A DNA stretch of 5,064 nt from Opitutaceae bacterium (lineage in GTDB: Bacteria; Verrucomicrobiota; Verrucomicrobiia; Opitutales; Opitutaceae). The notes beneath the pieces were generated by a model that saw only the letters and a list, made by a program, of their open reading frames with translations, ran no database searches and had not been told where the DNA came from. The DNA lies in assembly GCA_016763045.1 (NCBI GenBank), contig JAESUN010000063.1, forward strand, positions 1-5,064, written 5' to 3'. A program made the translations under genes and the position numbers. Within the stretch, counting starts at the first letter, position 1. Each line of letters starts with the position of its first letter. Of the stretch, positions 1 to 5,064 are shown piece by piece.

Positions 1-306
1 GTTTTGCCCCATTTCGGTAGAGTATTCACTCAATTTCGGCAAACAGTTCGAGTAGGCATCCCGCCATTCTTCATTGTTTAATACCGAATTCAAGTGGCTG
101 ATAGGTGACCAAACCCGACTCAACCTATCATCAATTTCTTCTAGAGGGTAAATGAGAGACTGCCAAGAATAGGCACCATCACCATCTAACAACGCATTTA
201 TTTTCTCACGGTTTTCTTCTAGCAATGCATCCATTGCTGGTTCAATATCTGTTGCTTTAAGCTTTGAGAAACAAGGTAACTCAAGTTCTTCTAGTAAAGG
301 ATTCAT
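1..306 (-). CDS. prlC: Oligopeptidase A (M3 metallopeptidase), N-terminal part, cut by window edge
   Basis: The 102 visible codons start at the ATG complementary to 304-306 and stay open to position 1. The protein begins MNPLLEELELPCFSKL and contains WSPISHLNSV and LPKLSEYSTEMGQ. These closely resemble the N-terminus of Escherichia coli PrlC as I remember it (NPLL.PFELPPFSKI, FSPVSHLNSV, LPLLSEYSTWVGQ). The family is cytoplasmic zinc metallopeptidases of clan MA, family M3, which degrade short peptides, including those left by ATP-dependent proteases and cleaved signal peptides. The catalytic HExxH site lies in the C-terminal half and is outside the window. No signal peptide is present, as expected for a cytosolic enzyme. 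The upstream Shine-Dalgarno sequence is weak (only A-rich sequence before the ATG). The gene is divergent from the receptor operon and is probably a housekeeping neighbour with no functional link. The family assignment is secure; the symbol rests on remembered similarity. Confidence 0.92.
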   Translation of the reverse strand, partial: MNPLLEELELPCFSKLKATDIEPAMDALLEENREKINALLDGDGAYSWQSLIYPLEEIDDRLSRVWSPISHLNSVLNNEEWRDAYSNCLPKLSEYSTEMGQN

Positions 307-387
307 TATGTTTTTTTGCTTTGTAAAAGCGAACATCTTCGCATGCTTTTTAGCAGTATCCAATTCAATTTATTAGAAACAGTCGAG

Positions 388-421
388 TGTGACAAATTGT
401 CACATGTGGCTATTTGTCACA
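388..421. promoter_or_regulatory. Two abutting 17-bp dyads, probable tandem operator
   Basis: Site 1 (388-404, TGTGACAAATTGTCACA) is a perfect palindrome around a central A at 396. Site 2 (405-421, TGTGGCTATTTGTCACA) has the same architecture, with a perfect right half and two changes in the left half (positions 409 and 411). TTGTCACAT also recurs exactly, at 397-405 and 414-422, a 17-bp period. The inner half-sites TGACAA/TTGTCA equal those of the CusR/PcoR copper box (from memory TGACAA-N2-TTGTCA), but only one base separates them here instead of two. TGACAAATTGTCA also has the T-N11-A shape of LysR-type sites. CRP sites (TGTGA-N6-TCACA) are one base shorter. The sites lie 85-100 bp before the receptor start, close to the likely promoter, so they probably control the operon. 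The regulator is not identified. Confidence 0.65.
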
Positions 422-449
422 TCCCAAGCAAAACTAGAATCCATACAAT
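414..449 (+). promoter_or_regulatory. Possible sigma-70-type promoter of the receptor operon
   Basis: TACAAT at 444-449 matches the -10 consensus at five of six positions. No good -35 lies 16-18 bp upstream of it, as expected for an activator-dependent promoter. If transcription starts near 456, operator site 2 would be centred about 43 bp upstream, where class II activators sit. The alternative is TTGTCA (414-419) as -35 with TAGAAT (435-440) as -10, but that spacer is only 15 bp. In that case the operator would overlap the -35 and suit a repressor. The sequence does not decide between these. Confidence 0.3.
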
Positions 450-453
450 GTCA

Positions 454-473
454 CCTTTATTTAATAATAAAGG
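454..473 (+). promoter_or_regulatory. Short leader hairpin touching the Shine-Dalgarno sequence
   Basis: CCTTTAT (454-460) and ATAAAGG (467-473) form a perfect 7-bp inverted repeat around a 6-nt A/U loop. The right arm runs into the first bases of the Shine-Dalgarno run AGGGGAGG (471-478), so the folded mRNA would cover part of the ribosome-binding site. The stem has only two G-C pairs and is weak. It could tune translation, or it could be chance in A+T-rich sequence. Confidence 0.3.
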
Positions 474-478
474 GGAGG
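471..478 (+). promoter_or_regulatory. Shine-Dalgarno sequence of the receptor gene
   Basis: AGGGGAGG is a strong anti-16S match, with 10 nt between it and the ATG at 489. It supports that start, which also gives a proper signal peptide immediately downstream. Confidence 0.75.
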
Positions 479-488
479 CAACATTTTA

Positions 489-2774
489 ATGAACAAAACA
501 TCGCACTTATTTCTGGGTCTTAGTTTGCTGTACGGCGGCATAACAATAGCAGAAGAGATATCAACAATAACCGTCTCTAGTGATGCGTTATTCCGTGACA
601 CGTCTATCGTCAGCCCAACCTCTAAAATTACTGTTGAAGAGGCAATGGGTATCAACATGACGACGACCGAGGACATCGTGTCCCACGAACCGAATCTCAT
701 TATTCGCAAACGCTACATCGGCGACTCTAACGGCACTATTGGCATTCGTGGCTCGAATATGTTCCAAACCACACGAACAATGGTTACAGCCGACGGCTTA
801 CCGCTACATTATTTATTACAGACCAGCTTTTCCGGCTCGCCTCGTTGGTCACTTGTCGCCCCCGATGAATTAGAAAGTGCTGAAATTATATACGGCCCCT
901 TCTCCGCTGAATATGGCGGCAACTCGATGGGTGGCGTTGTGAAACTTAAAACACGTGATCCAAAAAAACGCCGCCTTGTATTGCAAGGTTCATTGTTCAG
1001 CCAAGACTACGACAAACTAGAGACTAATGAGCATTTTAACGGCGGCAAAGCATTCGCCTCTTTTGAAGATAAATTTGGTGACTTAGGCCTATACCTTTCC
1101 TACAACCATTTGGAAAATGACAGCCAACCACAAACTCAATATGCAGCCAAGGCATCTGGTGGTGGTGGCACGGTTGTTCAAGGAACAACTGCAGGCGTTG
1201 AAGAGCATGGCACACCGGTTACCTACTATGGTGATTCTGGGCCTGATCACGTTACTACCGATTTATACAAACTGAAGGCTCTTTATGATATCGGTGATTA
1301 TCAAGTACGCGGCAGTATTGCATATGAAAATAGAAAAAAAGAGCAAGATGACGTTAATAACTACTTAACTGATGCTGCTGGAAACACCGTTTGGGACGAT
1401 AAGGTAACGACCACATCAGGCACAAACTTCAAAACCAGCAGTTTTGGCTCCAGCGTATTCCAGGAACGCTCACAACACCGTGAAAGTTTACTACTAGGGC
1501 TAGGATTAACCGGTCCACTAGGCGCTGATGGTGATTGGGTATTTGACTTATACGCCACAGACTTTGAAATTTTAAAAGATGAAGAAGAGCGCACGGGGCG
1601 AAACCCTGCTGACCCAACGTTTGTCGCCGCTAACACTGCATTTAAAGGCCGCTTAACCGAATACAACAACACAGGCTGGAAAACATTTGATGCAAAGGTC
1701 GGTACAGAAAACCTAGGTAGCGATGATAACCAACGCCTTTCTGTGGGTTATAACTACAGCAAATACGAATTAGAAATCAAACCGTTTAGATACAACTCCA
1801 TCACCAACACCAAAGGTGCTACACGCGGTAAAAGTGGCGGAGAAACATTTACCCACGCTGTATTTGCTCAATGGGGCTGGAAATTTAACCCAAAATGGGA
1901 CCTTTCTTTAGGCTTACGTTATGACGATTGGCGCGGTGAAAACGGCTTCTTTGATGACAATGCTGACGGTCAAATAACAGGTGCAGAAAAACACAAAGAC
2001 CGCCATGAAACTGGATTTTCACCTAAGTTCTCATTAGCTCACTTTATTACAGATAAAACAACTATTCGCTATTCTTTAGCGCGTGCGTTACGTTTCCCAG
2101 TCACCGAAGAGCTTTACCAAAATGTTAATGAAGCACTACAAGTATCCGTTGCCGACGCAAACTTAAAGCCAGAAGACGGCATTTTCCAAAACGTGATGAT
2201 AGAACACCGGCTAGACGATGGTCTGCTTCGTTTCAACCTATTTTACGAAGATGTGAATGATGCTATCTTTAGCCAAAACGTTACCATTAACGGTGCAACA
2301 CTAAGAACATTTCTTCCTGTTGATACCGTTAAGACTAAAGGTGCTGAGTTTGTTTACAACCAGAACCACGTAATGGGAACTGCGTTTAACACACGCTTTA
2401 ACATCAGCTATACCGATGCTGAAATCACTAAAAACTCATTAGACCCATCTCTTGAAGGCAACACATTTCCTAGGCTACCCAATTGGCGTGCAAACCTGTT
2501 AGTGGATTACCCATTAACAGAAAAGCTAACTGCCCATTCAGGTATCCGCTATGCCAGCAACAGTTATGGCGACTTGGATAACAGTGATAACGAAGAAGAA
2601 GTCTTTGGTGCTCAAGATGAATACATTTTTGTTAATACAAAGCTTAACTGGCAAGCAACTAAAACCACTCAGTTAAGCGTAGGAGTAGATAATATCTTTA
2701 ACGAAGAAGCCTATGTGCACCATCCCTGGCCTTCACGAACATTTTTCCTGGAAGGAAAAATTGTATTTGAATAA
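489..2774 (+). CDS. TonB-dependent outer-membrane receptor, substrate unknown
   Basis: This 761-residue protein should form a 22-strand outer-membrane beta-barrel closed by a plug and powered by TonB-ExbB-ExbD. A signal peptide covers residues 1-21 (cleavage after ITIA). A TonB-box-like stretch, ISTITVSS, follows at 24-31. The plug spans about 45-155, with GTIGIRGSNMF (82-92) and YGPFSAEYGGNSMGG (135-149), both typical of plug domains. The rest is rich in alternating aromatic strands and ends near WPSRTFFLEGKIVFE, although the last residue is Glu rather than the usual aromatic. The length is normal for the family. There are no cysteines. Residues 489-500 form a complete EF-hand-type loop, DDNADGQITGAE, in a probable extracellular loop. 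It is the first gene of an operon with a Cys/His propeller and a thioredoxin-like protein, which suggests metal or metal-complex uptake. No feature identifies a siderophore, cobalamin or sugar substrate. Confidence 0.95.
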   Translation: MNKTSHLFLGLSLLYGGITIAEEISTITVSSDALFRDTSIVSPTSKITVEEAMGINMTTTEDIVSHEPNLIIRKRYIGDSNGTIGIRGSNMFQTTRTMVTADGLPLHYLLQTSFSGSPRWSLVAPDELESAEIIYGPFSAEYGGNSMGGVVKLKTRDPKKRRLVLQGSLFSQDYDKLETNEHFNGGKAFASFEDKFGDLGLYLSYNHLENDSQPQTQYAAKASGGGGTVVQGTTAGVEEHGTPVTYYGDSGPDHVTTDLYKLKALYDIGDYQVRGSIAYENRKKEQDDVNNYLTDAAGNTVWDDKVTTTSGTNFKTSSFGSSVFQERSQHRESLLLGLGLTGPLGADGDWVFDLYATDFEILKDEEERTGRNPADPTFVAANTAFKGRLTEYNNTGWKTFDAKVGTENLGSDDNQRLSVGYNYSKYELEIKPFRYNSITNTKGATRGKSGGETFTHAVFAQWGWKFNPKWDLSLGLRYDDWRGENGFFDDNADGQITGAEKHKDRHETGFSPKFSLAHFITDKTTIRYSLARALRFPVTEELYQNVNEALQVSVADANLKPEDGIFQNVMIEHRLDDGLLRFNLFYEDVNDAIFSQNVTINGATLRTFLPVDTVKTKGAEFVYNQNHVMGTAFNTRFNISYTDAEITKNSLDPSLEGNTFPRLPNWRANLLVDYPLTEKLTAHSGIRYASNSYGDLDNSDNEEEVFGAQDEYIFVNTKLNWQATKTTQLSVGVDNIFNEEAYVHHPWPSRTFFLEGKIVFE
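1953..1988 (+). other. EF-hand-type Ca2+-binding loop within the receptor
   Basis: Residues 489-500 read D-D-N-A-D-G-Q-I-T-G-A-E. They fit the canonical 12-residue loop: acidic or amide ligands at 1, 3 and 5, Gly at 6, a hydrophobic residue at 8 and Glu at 12. The loop lies between the strand-like LSLGLRYDDW and FSPKFSLAHFI. The next turn (ITDKTT) is short and so probably periplasmic, which places this loop on the cell surface. Ca2+ binding is inferred from the pattern. Confidence 0.6.
2750..2756 (+). promoter_or_regulatory. Shine-Dalgarno sequence for the propeller gene, inside the receptor's last codons
   Basis: GGAAGGA lies within the codons for the receptor's last few residues. It is 4 nt from the TTG at 2761 and 10 nt from the TTG at 2767. 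Both starts give a positively charged signal-peptide n-region. The arrangement points to translational coupling with the receptor gene. A second candidate, AGAGG at 2802-2806, would serve the ATG at 2812. Confidence 0.45.
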
Positions 2775-3990
2775 TACCAAACAGATTAGTCGATTCACAC
2801 TAGAGGCAGCTATGCTGTCTCTAGTGTTTCTTTTCACTCCAATCATCAGTTACGCAAGCTGTAAAAACGACTCTATATCCGTCCACTGTGGTAAAACACC
2901 CACATCCGTTTTTGATGAAAAAGGCACCTTGTGGATCGCCTTTGCACAACAAGGCCACGTGTACGTCTCACACTCAGATGATTTAGGAAAACACTACACT
3001 ACGCCCATTAAGGTTAACCCCAACCCACAGAAAATCTATACCAATGGAGAAAACAGGCCTAAAATTCAAATAGCTAACCACCATGTTTTTGTCAGCTGGA
3101 CAGAAAAAACGCCCGGACGATTTACTGGCGATATTCACTTTTCCCGTTCAATCAATGGCGGCATCAGTTTTGAACCCGTAAAAACCATCAATGACGACGG
3201 CTTACCCATCGGCCACCGTTTTGACGCGATGACGGTTACCCCATCAGGCACTATCTATATCGCATGGTTGGATAAACGTGACAGCCATGCAGCAAAACAA
3301 CGCAACCAAGAATACGCGGGTATTTCCATTTATTACGCTATATCGACAGATCAAGGAAAAACTTTCTCAAATAACATCAAAATAGCCGAACACACATGCG
3401 AGTGCTGCCGAATAGCCATTACCAGCACGGGCGTCGATAACGCAACCGTTATGTGGCGGCATATCTTTACAGGTGGTTACCGTGACCATGCTATTGCTAC
3501 ACTCAACCAAGAAAAACCAACTGCATTACACAGGGCAACAGTCGACCAGTGGAAAACGGATGCATGCCCTCACCATGGGCCCAGCATAGACATGACCCCG
3601 CATAACAGCATTCACCTTGCTTGGTTCAGTAACGGTGACTTACACAAAGGCATTTACTACGGCAACTACTCAACCAGCCTAAAAAGCACTAATAATATTA
3701 TATCTATCGACCATTCACCTCACGCCAGCCACTCGCAAGTTGTAGAGTTCCATAACATTGTTTGGTTCGTATGGAAGTCCTTTGAGAAAGGCCAATCTGT
3801 ACTTAAAGTGCGTTACTCCCTAGACAAAGGAGTTCATTGGTCGAATGCAGACATCATTGCCTCAACACAAGCTAATTCAGATCATCCATTGCTCATTCAT
3901 GACCATAATAATATTTATATTAGCTGGCAAACAACCAATGAAGGCTTACGGTTGATACCCTTATACGTGGATAGTGAAAATACTAATTAA
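2767..3990 (+). CDS. Secreted BNR/Asp-box beta-propeller protein with CECC and CPHH motifs (sialidase-like fold, not a proven sialidase)
   Basis: With the TTG at 2767 the protein has 407 residues and a signal peptide of about 30 (MNNTKQISRF, hydrophobic LSLVFLF, cleavage after SYA). Four Asp-box repeats, the hallmark of sialidase-type propellers, are seen: SDDLGKHY (70-77), SINGGISF (128-135, degenerate), STDQGKTF (193-200) and SLDKGVHW (351-358). Cysteines lie at 32 and 41, in CECCR (211-215) and in CPHHGPS (267-273). I recall CxCC...CPHxGPS as conserved in a family of bacterial proteins labelled exo-alpha-sialidase. Such Cys/His clusters suggest metal binding or redox chemistry rather than sialic acid cleavage. 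The gene overlaps the receptor stop by 8 nt and abuts the thioredoxin-like gene. Other possible starts are TTG 2761 (GGAAGG 5 nt upstream), ATG 2812 (GAGG 5 nt upstream, but the signal peptide loses all positive charge) and ATG 2713 (a 62-nt overlap, unlikely). The fold is fairly sure; the function is unknown. Confidence 0.85.
   Translation: MNNTKQISRFTLEAAMLSLVFLFTPIISYASCKNDSISVHCGKTPTSVFDEKGTLWIAFAQQGHVYVSHSDDLGKHYTTPIKVNPNPQKIYTNGENRPKIQIANHHVFVSWTEKTPGRFTGDIHFSRSINGGISFEPVKTINDDGLPIGHRFDAMTVTPSGTIYIAWLDKRDSHAAKQRNQEYAGISIYYAISTDQGKTFSNNIKIAEHTCECCRIAITSTGVDNATVMWRHIFTGGYRDHAIATLNQEKPTALHRATVDQWKTDACPHHGPSIDMTPHNSIHLAWFSNGDLHKGIYYGNYSTSLKSTNNIISIDHSPHASHSQVVEFHNIVWFVWKSFEKGQSVLKVRYSLDKGVHWSNADIIASTQANSDHPLLIHDHNNIYISWQTTNEGLRLIPLYVDSENTN
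3397..3582 (+). other. Cys/His motif region of the propeller (CECC to CPHHGP)
   Basis: Codons 3397-3408 encode C-E-C-C, followed by Arg. Codons 3565-3582 encode C-P-H-H-G-P. The two are 52 residues apart, about one propeller blade, so they could meet in the fold and form one site of soft-metal ligands (Cys and His) or a pair of disulfides. The third-blade Asp box (STDQGKTF) lies just before. The metal-site reading is inference. Confidence 0.5.
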
Positions 3991-4484
3991 TGATGAGAAA
4001 ACTATTGTTATGCTGCGTGTTATTCAGTTCGGTATGTATTGCCGATAGCCTAACATTACAACGTTGGGATACCACCAGTTTTAGCCACCTAAAACAAAAA
4101 TACCGACAACACGCTTTTTTGCTCGTGATTTGGTCATTAGATTGTCCCGCCTGTTTTAAAGAATTTACTGCACTTAGCCGTTGGAAAGAACAATATCCCG
4201 ATAGCAATTTAGTGCTTGTATCGACTGACGCTAGCGAGATGCAAGACGATGTTATCGGTGTTTTAAACGAGTACGGTTTAAATAATGCCGATGTCTGGAT
4301 TTTTTCCAATGAGAACAAAGCGACATTAAGAAACAGTATCGACACAAACTGGTTTGGCGAACTACCCCGTAGTTATTTTATCAATATTCAACAGAAGACT
4401 TTTTCACACAGTGGCGCCTTAACAAGCAACCAGCTCAGCCAATGGCAACGGATAATTTCTACCGTAAAAACTTTAAGTCAGTAG
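3990..4484 (+). CDS. Exported thioredoxin-fold protein with CPAC motif (TlpA/DsbE-like)
   Basis: This 164-residue protein has a signal peptide (MMRKLLLCCVLFSSVCIA, cleavage near A18-D19) and a compact thioredoxin-like domain. The active-site region is LLVIWSLDCPACFKEF, with Cys52-Pro-Ala-Cys55 after the usual beta-strand. The probable cis-proline is P126 in GELPRSYFIN, matching the GxPxxxxID pattern of TlpA/ResA proteins. It should be a periplasmic thiol-disulfide oxidoreductase, or a metal chaperone of the kind seen with TlpA and Sco. CPAC lacks the Trp before the first Cys found in classical thioredoxin (Asp here). The start ATG at 3990 shares one base with the propeller stop (TAATG), so translation is probably by reinitiation; ATG 3993 (MRKLLL) is equally possible. 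No clear Shine-Dalgarno sequence is seen. The likely partner is the cysteine-bearing propeller encoded just upstream. The fold is confident; the partner is inferred. Confidence 0.88.
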   Translation: MMRKLLLCCVLFSSVCIADSLTLQRWDTTSFSHLKQKYRQHAFLLVIWSLDCPACFKEFTALSRWKEQYPDSNLVLVSTDASEMQDDVIGVLNEYGLNNADVWIFSNENKATLRNSIDTNWFGELPRSYFINIQQKTFSHSGALTSNQLSQWQRIISTVKTLSQ

Positions 4485-5064
4485 CGAACAGTCCAACTCC
4501 AGACCACCGCTATACCTAACGCAAAGAAAGCTAATAAAAACCCCCACCATTTATATTGAAAGCGCCGAATCAAAATCGTCTCTCCCTGTGTTGAGATAAT
4601 ATAAGGTTTACGACTATCTAACGGCTTTTCAATCAAATTATCTGTATGCTCAATGGTTTTAGCATGATCCTCCTGACGCAATTGATCTTTTGCAATGAGC
4701 ACCGCTTTCTCCCATTCATTTTCATCAAGCAGGCCGTCTTTATTTTTATCAAAGCGATTTAAAAGTGCTCGCGGATTACTTTTCCAACGTTGCAATAGTT
4801 CCGCCAACGCCTCGTTTCCCGTCGGTAAAACCACCTCTTTAAATGAAGTTAAATCACCTAATACATACAGCTCATCACCTTCATGAATACGCTTTTCGCT
4901 GTAACGATAGCGCCGACCCGGCAACCACCCGGTTGGATTAAAACCTCGCGACCCCGCTTGTGGATAAGGTGTACTGCCATACCAACTGTCTGAATGTGAA
5001 GGAATAACTTCAGCATCATCAGGGTCAACAATTGCTCGACCCGTTGCACCGACCAAATTAAACA
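4478..5064 (-). CDS. GIDE-domain membrane protein with EF-hand, N-terminus beyond the window
   Basis: An open frame enters at the right edge and ends at the TGA complementary to 4478-4480, giving 194 full visible residues. The first visible ones are FNLVGATGRAIVD, so the internal TTG at 5054-5056 need not be the start. The stretch YRYSEKRIHEGDELYVLGDL (about residues 52-71) fits the GIDE domain (Pfam PF12483), named after the mitochondrial E3 ligase MUL1/GIDE. Bacterial members have no RING finger visible here, so the automatic label 'E3 ubiquitin ligase' should not be taken as function. An EF-hand loop, DKNKDGLLDENE, follows at about residues 105-116. A charged linker and one membrane segment (WWGFLLAFFALGIAVVWSW, about 172-190) end with WTVRY. 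In bacteria such genes often lie next to lemA, which may lie upstream, outside this window. It is convergent with the operon and overlaps it by 7 nt. Family fairly sure, function unknown. Confidence 0.8.
   Translation of the reverse strand, partial: FNLVGATGRAIVDPDDAEVIPSHSDSWYGSTPYPQAGSRGFNPTGWLPGRRYRYSEKRIHEGDELYVLGDLTSFKEVVLPTGNEALAELLQRWKSNPRALLNRFDKNKDGLLDENEWEKAVLIAKDQLRQEDHAKTIEHTDNLIEKPLDSRKPYIISTQGETILIRRFQYKWWGFLLAFFALGIAVVWSWTVRY
4715..4750 (-). other. EF-hand loop in the GIDE-domain protein
   Basis: The codons encode D-K-N-K-D-G-L-L-D-E-N-E, with ligands at 1, 3, 5, 9 and 12, Gly at 6 and Leu at 8. It is preceded by RF and followed by WEKAV, the flanking helix pattern of a true EF-hand. 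One copy is seen. Confidence 0.75.

Larger units (their letters stand above)
307..488. other. Divergent intergenic region between prlC and the receptor operon
   Basis: This 182-bp gap holds the control signals for two divergent genes. The left third (307-380) is A+T-rich and must contain the prlC promoter, but I see no convincing -35/-10 pair there. The right part holds two abutting dyads (388-421), a possible -10 hexamer (444-449), a short inverted repeat (454-473) and the receptor's Shine-Dalgarno sequence (471-478). I see no small open reading frame or RNA gene in it. Confidence 0.8.

Noticed and set aside
307..380. Promoter for prlC on the minus strand
   Set aside because: GATACT-like and TTGAAT-like hexamers occur but never at a workable 16-18 bp spacing, so no promoter is called.
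388..404. CRP binding site
   Set aside because: TGTGA and TCACA are present but 7 bp apart instead of 6, which puts the half-sites out of register for CRP.
388..421. Fur or Zur box
   Set aside because: There is no GATAATGATTATC-like or GTTATA-like core; the half-site is TGTGACAA.
461..709. Open frame on the minus strand over the receptor start
   Set aside because: It lies opposite the signal peptide and plug of a clear receptor gene and has no family features; it is a shadow.
2812..2862. Lipoprotein signal in the propeller (SYASC)
   Set aside because: Position -3 before the Cys is Tyr, not Leu/Val/Ile, so it fits signal peptidase I cleavage after SYA better than a lipobox.
2767..3990. Annotation as a functional exo-alpha-sialidase
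   Set aside because: Asp boxes mark the fold, not the activity. I could not identify the Arg triad or FRIP motif, and there are no sialic acid transport or catabolism genes nearby.
3983..4345. 120-codon open frame opposite the thioredoxin-like gene
   Set aside because: It lies entirely opposite a recognisable thioredoxin-fold gene and has no recognisable motif of its own.
4440..4560. Intrinsic terminator after the operon
   Set aside because: No G+C-rich inverted repeat followed by a T run was found on either strand.

Overview
The window looks like chromosomal DNA of a marine-type gammaproteobacterium. The basis is moderate A+T content, a truncated prlC (oligopeptidase A) whose N-terminus closely resembles the enterobacterial protein as I remember it, and a GIDE/EF-hand membrane protein of a type I associate with such bacteria. 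The genus cannot be fixed from the sequence alone.

Layout. At the left edge, prlC runs leftward out of the window (306 to 1, minus strand). A 182-bp divergent intergenic region (307-488) follows. It carries two abutting 17-bp dyads built on TGTGACAA/TTGTCACA, a possible -10 hexamer, a small A/U-rich hairpin and a strong Shine-Dalgarno sequence. Three rightward genes then follow with overlapping ends and must form one operon: a TonB-dependent outer-membrane receptor (489-2774), a secreted beta-propeller protein with Asp-box (BNR) repeats and Cys/His motifs (about 2767-3990), and a small exported thioredoxin-fold protein with a CPAC motif (3990-4484). The operon meets, tail to tail with a 7-nt overlap, a leftward gene that enters from the right edge (5064 to 4478). 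That gene encodes a GIDE-domain protein with one EF-hand loop and a C-terminal membrane anchor.

How the genes may work together. The operon spans the envelope: a gated outer-membrane pore, a periplasmic (or exported) propeller with CxCC and CPHH motifs, and a periplasmic thiol-disulfide protein that could keep those cysteines reduced or handle a bound metal. My best hypothesis is TonB-dependent uptake of a thiophilic metal or metal complex, with copper the leading candidate, and redox-controlled handling by the propeller and thioredoxin-like proteins. The upstream dyad half-site TGACAA/TTGTCA matches the half-site of the CusR copper box, although its spacing is one base shorter. The substrate is not shown by the sequence. 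The propeller would probably be labelled 'sialidase' automatically, and I argue against that function.
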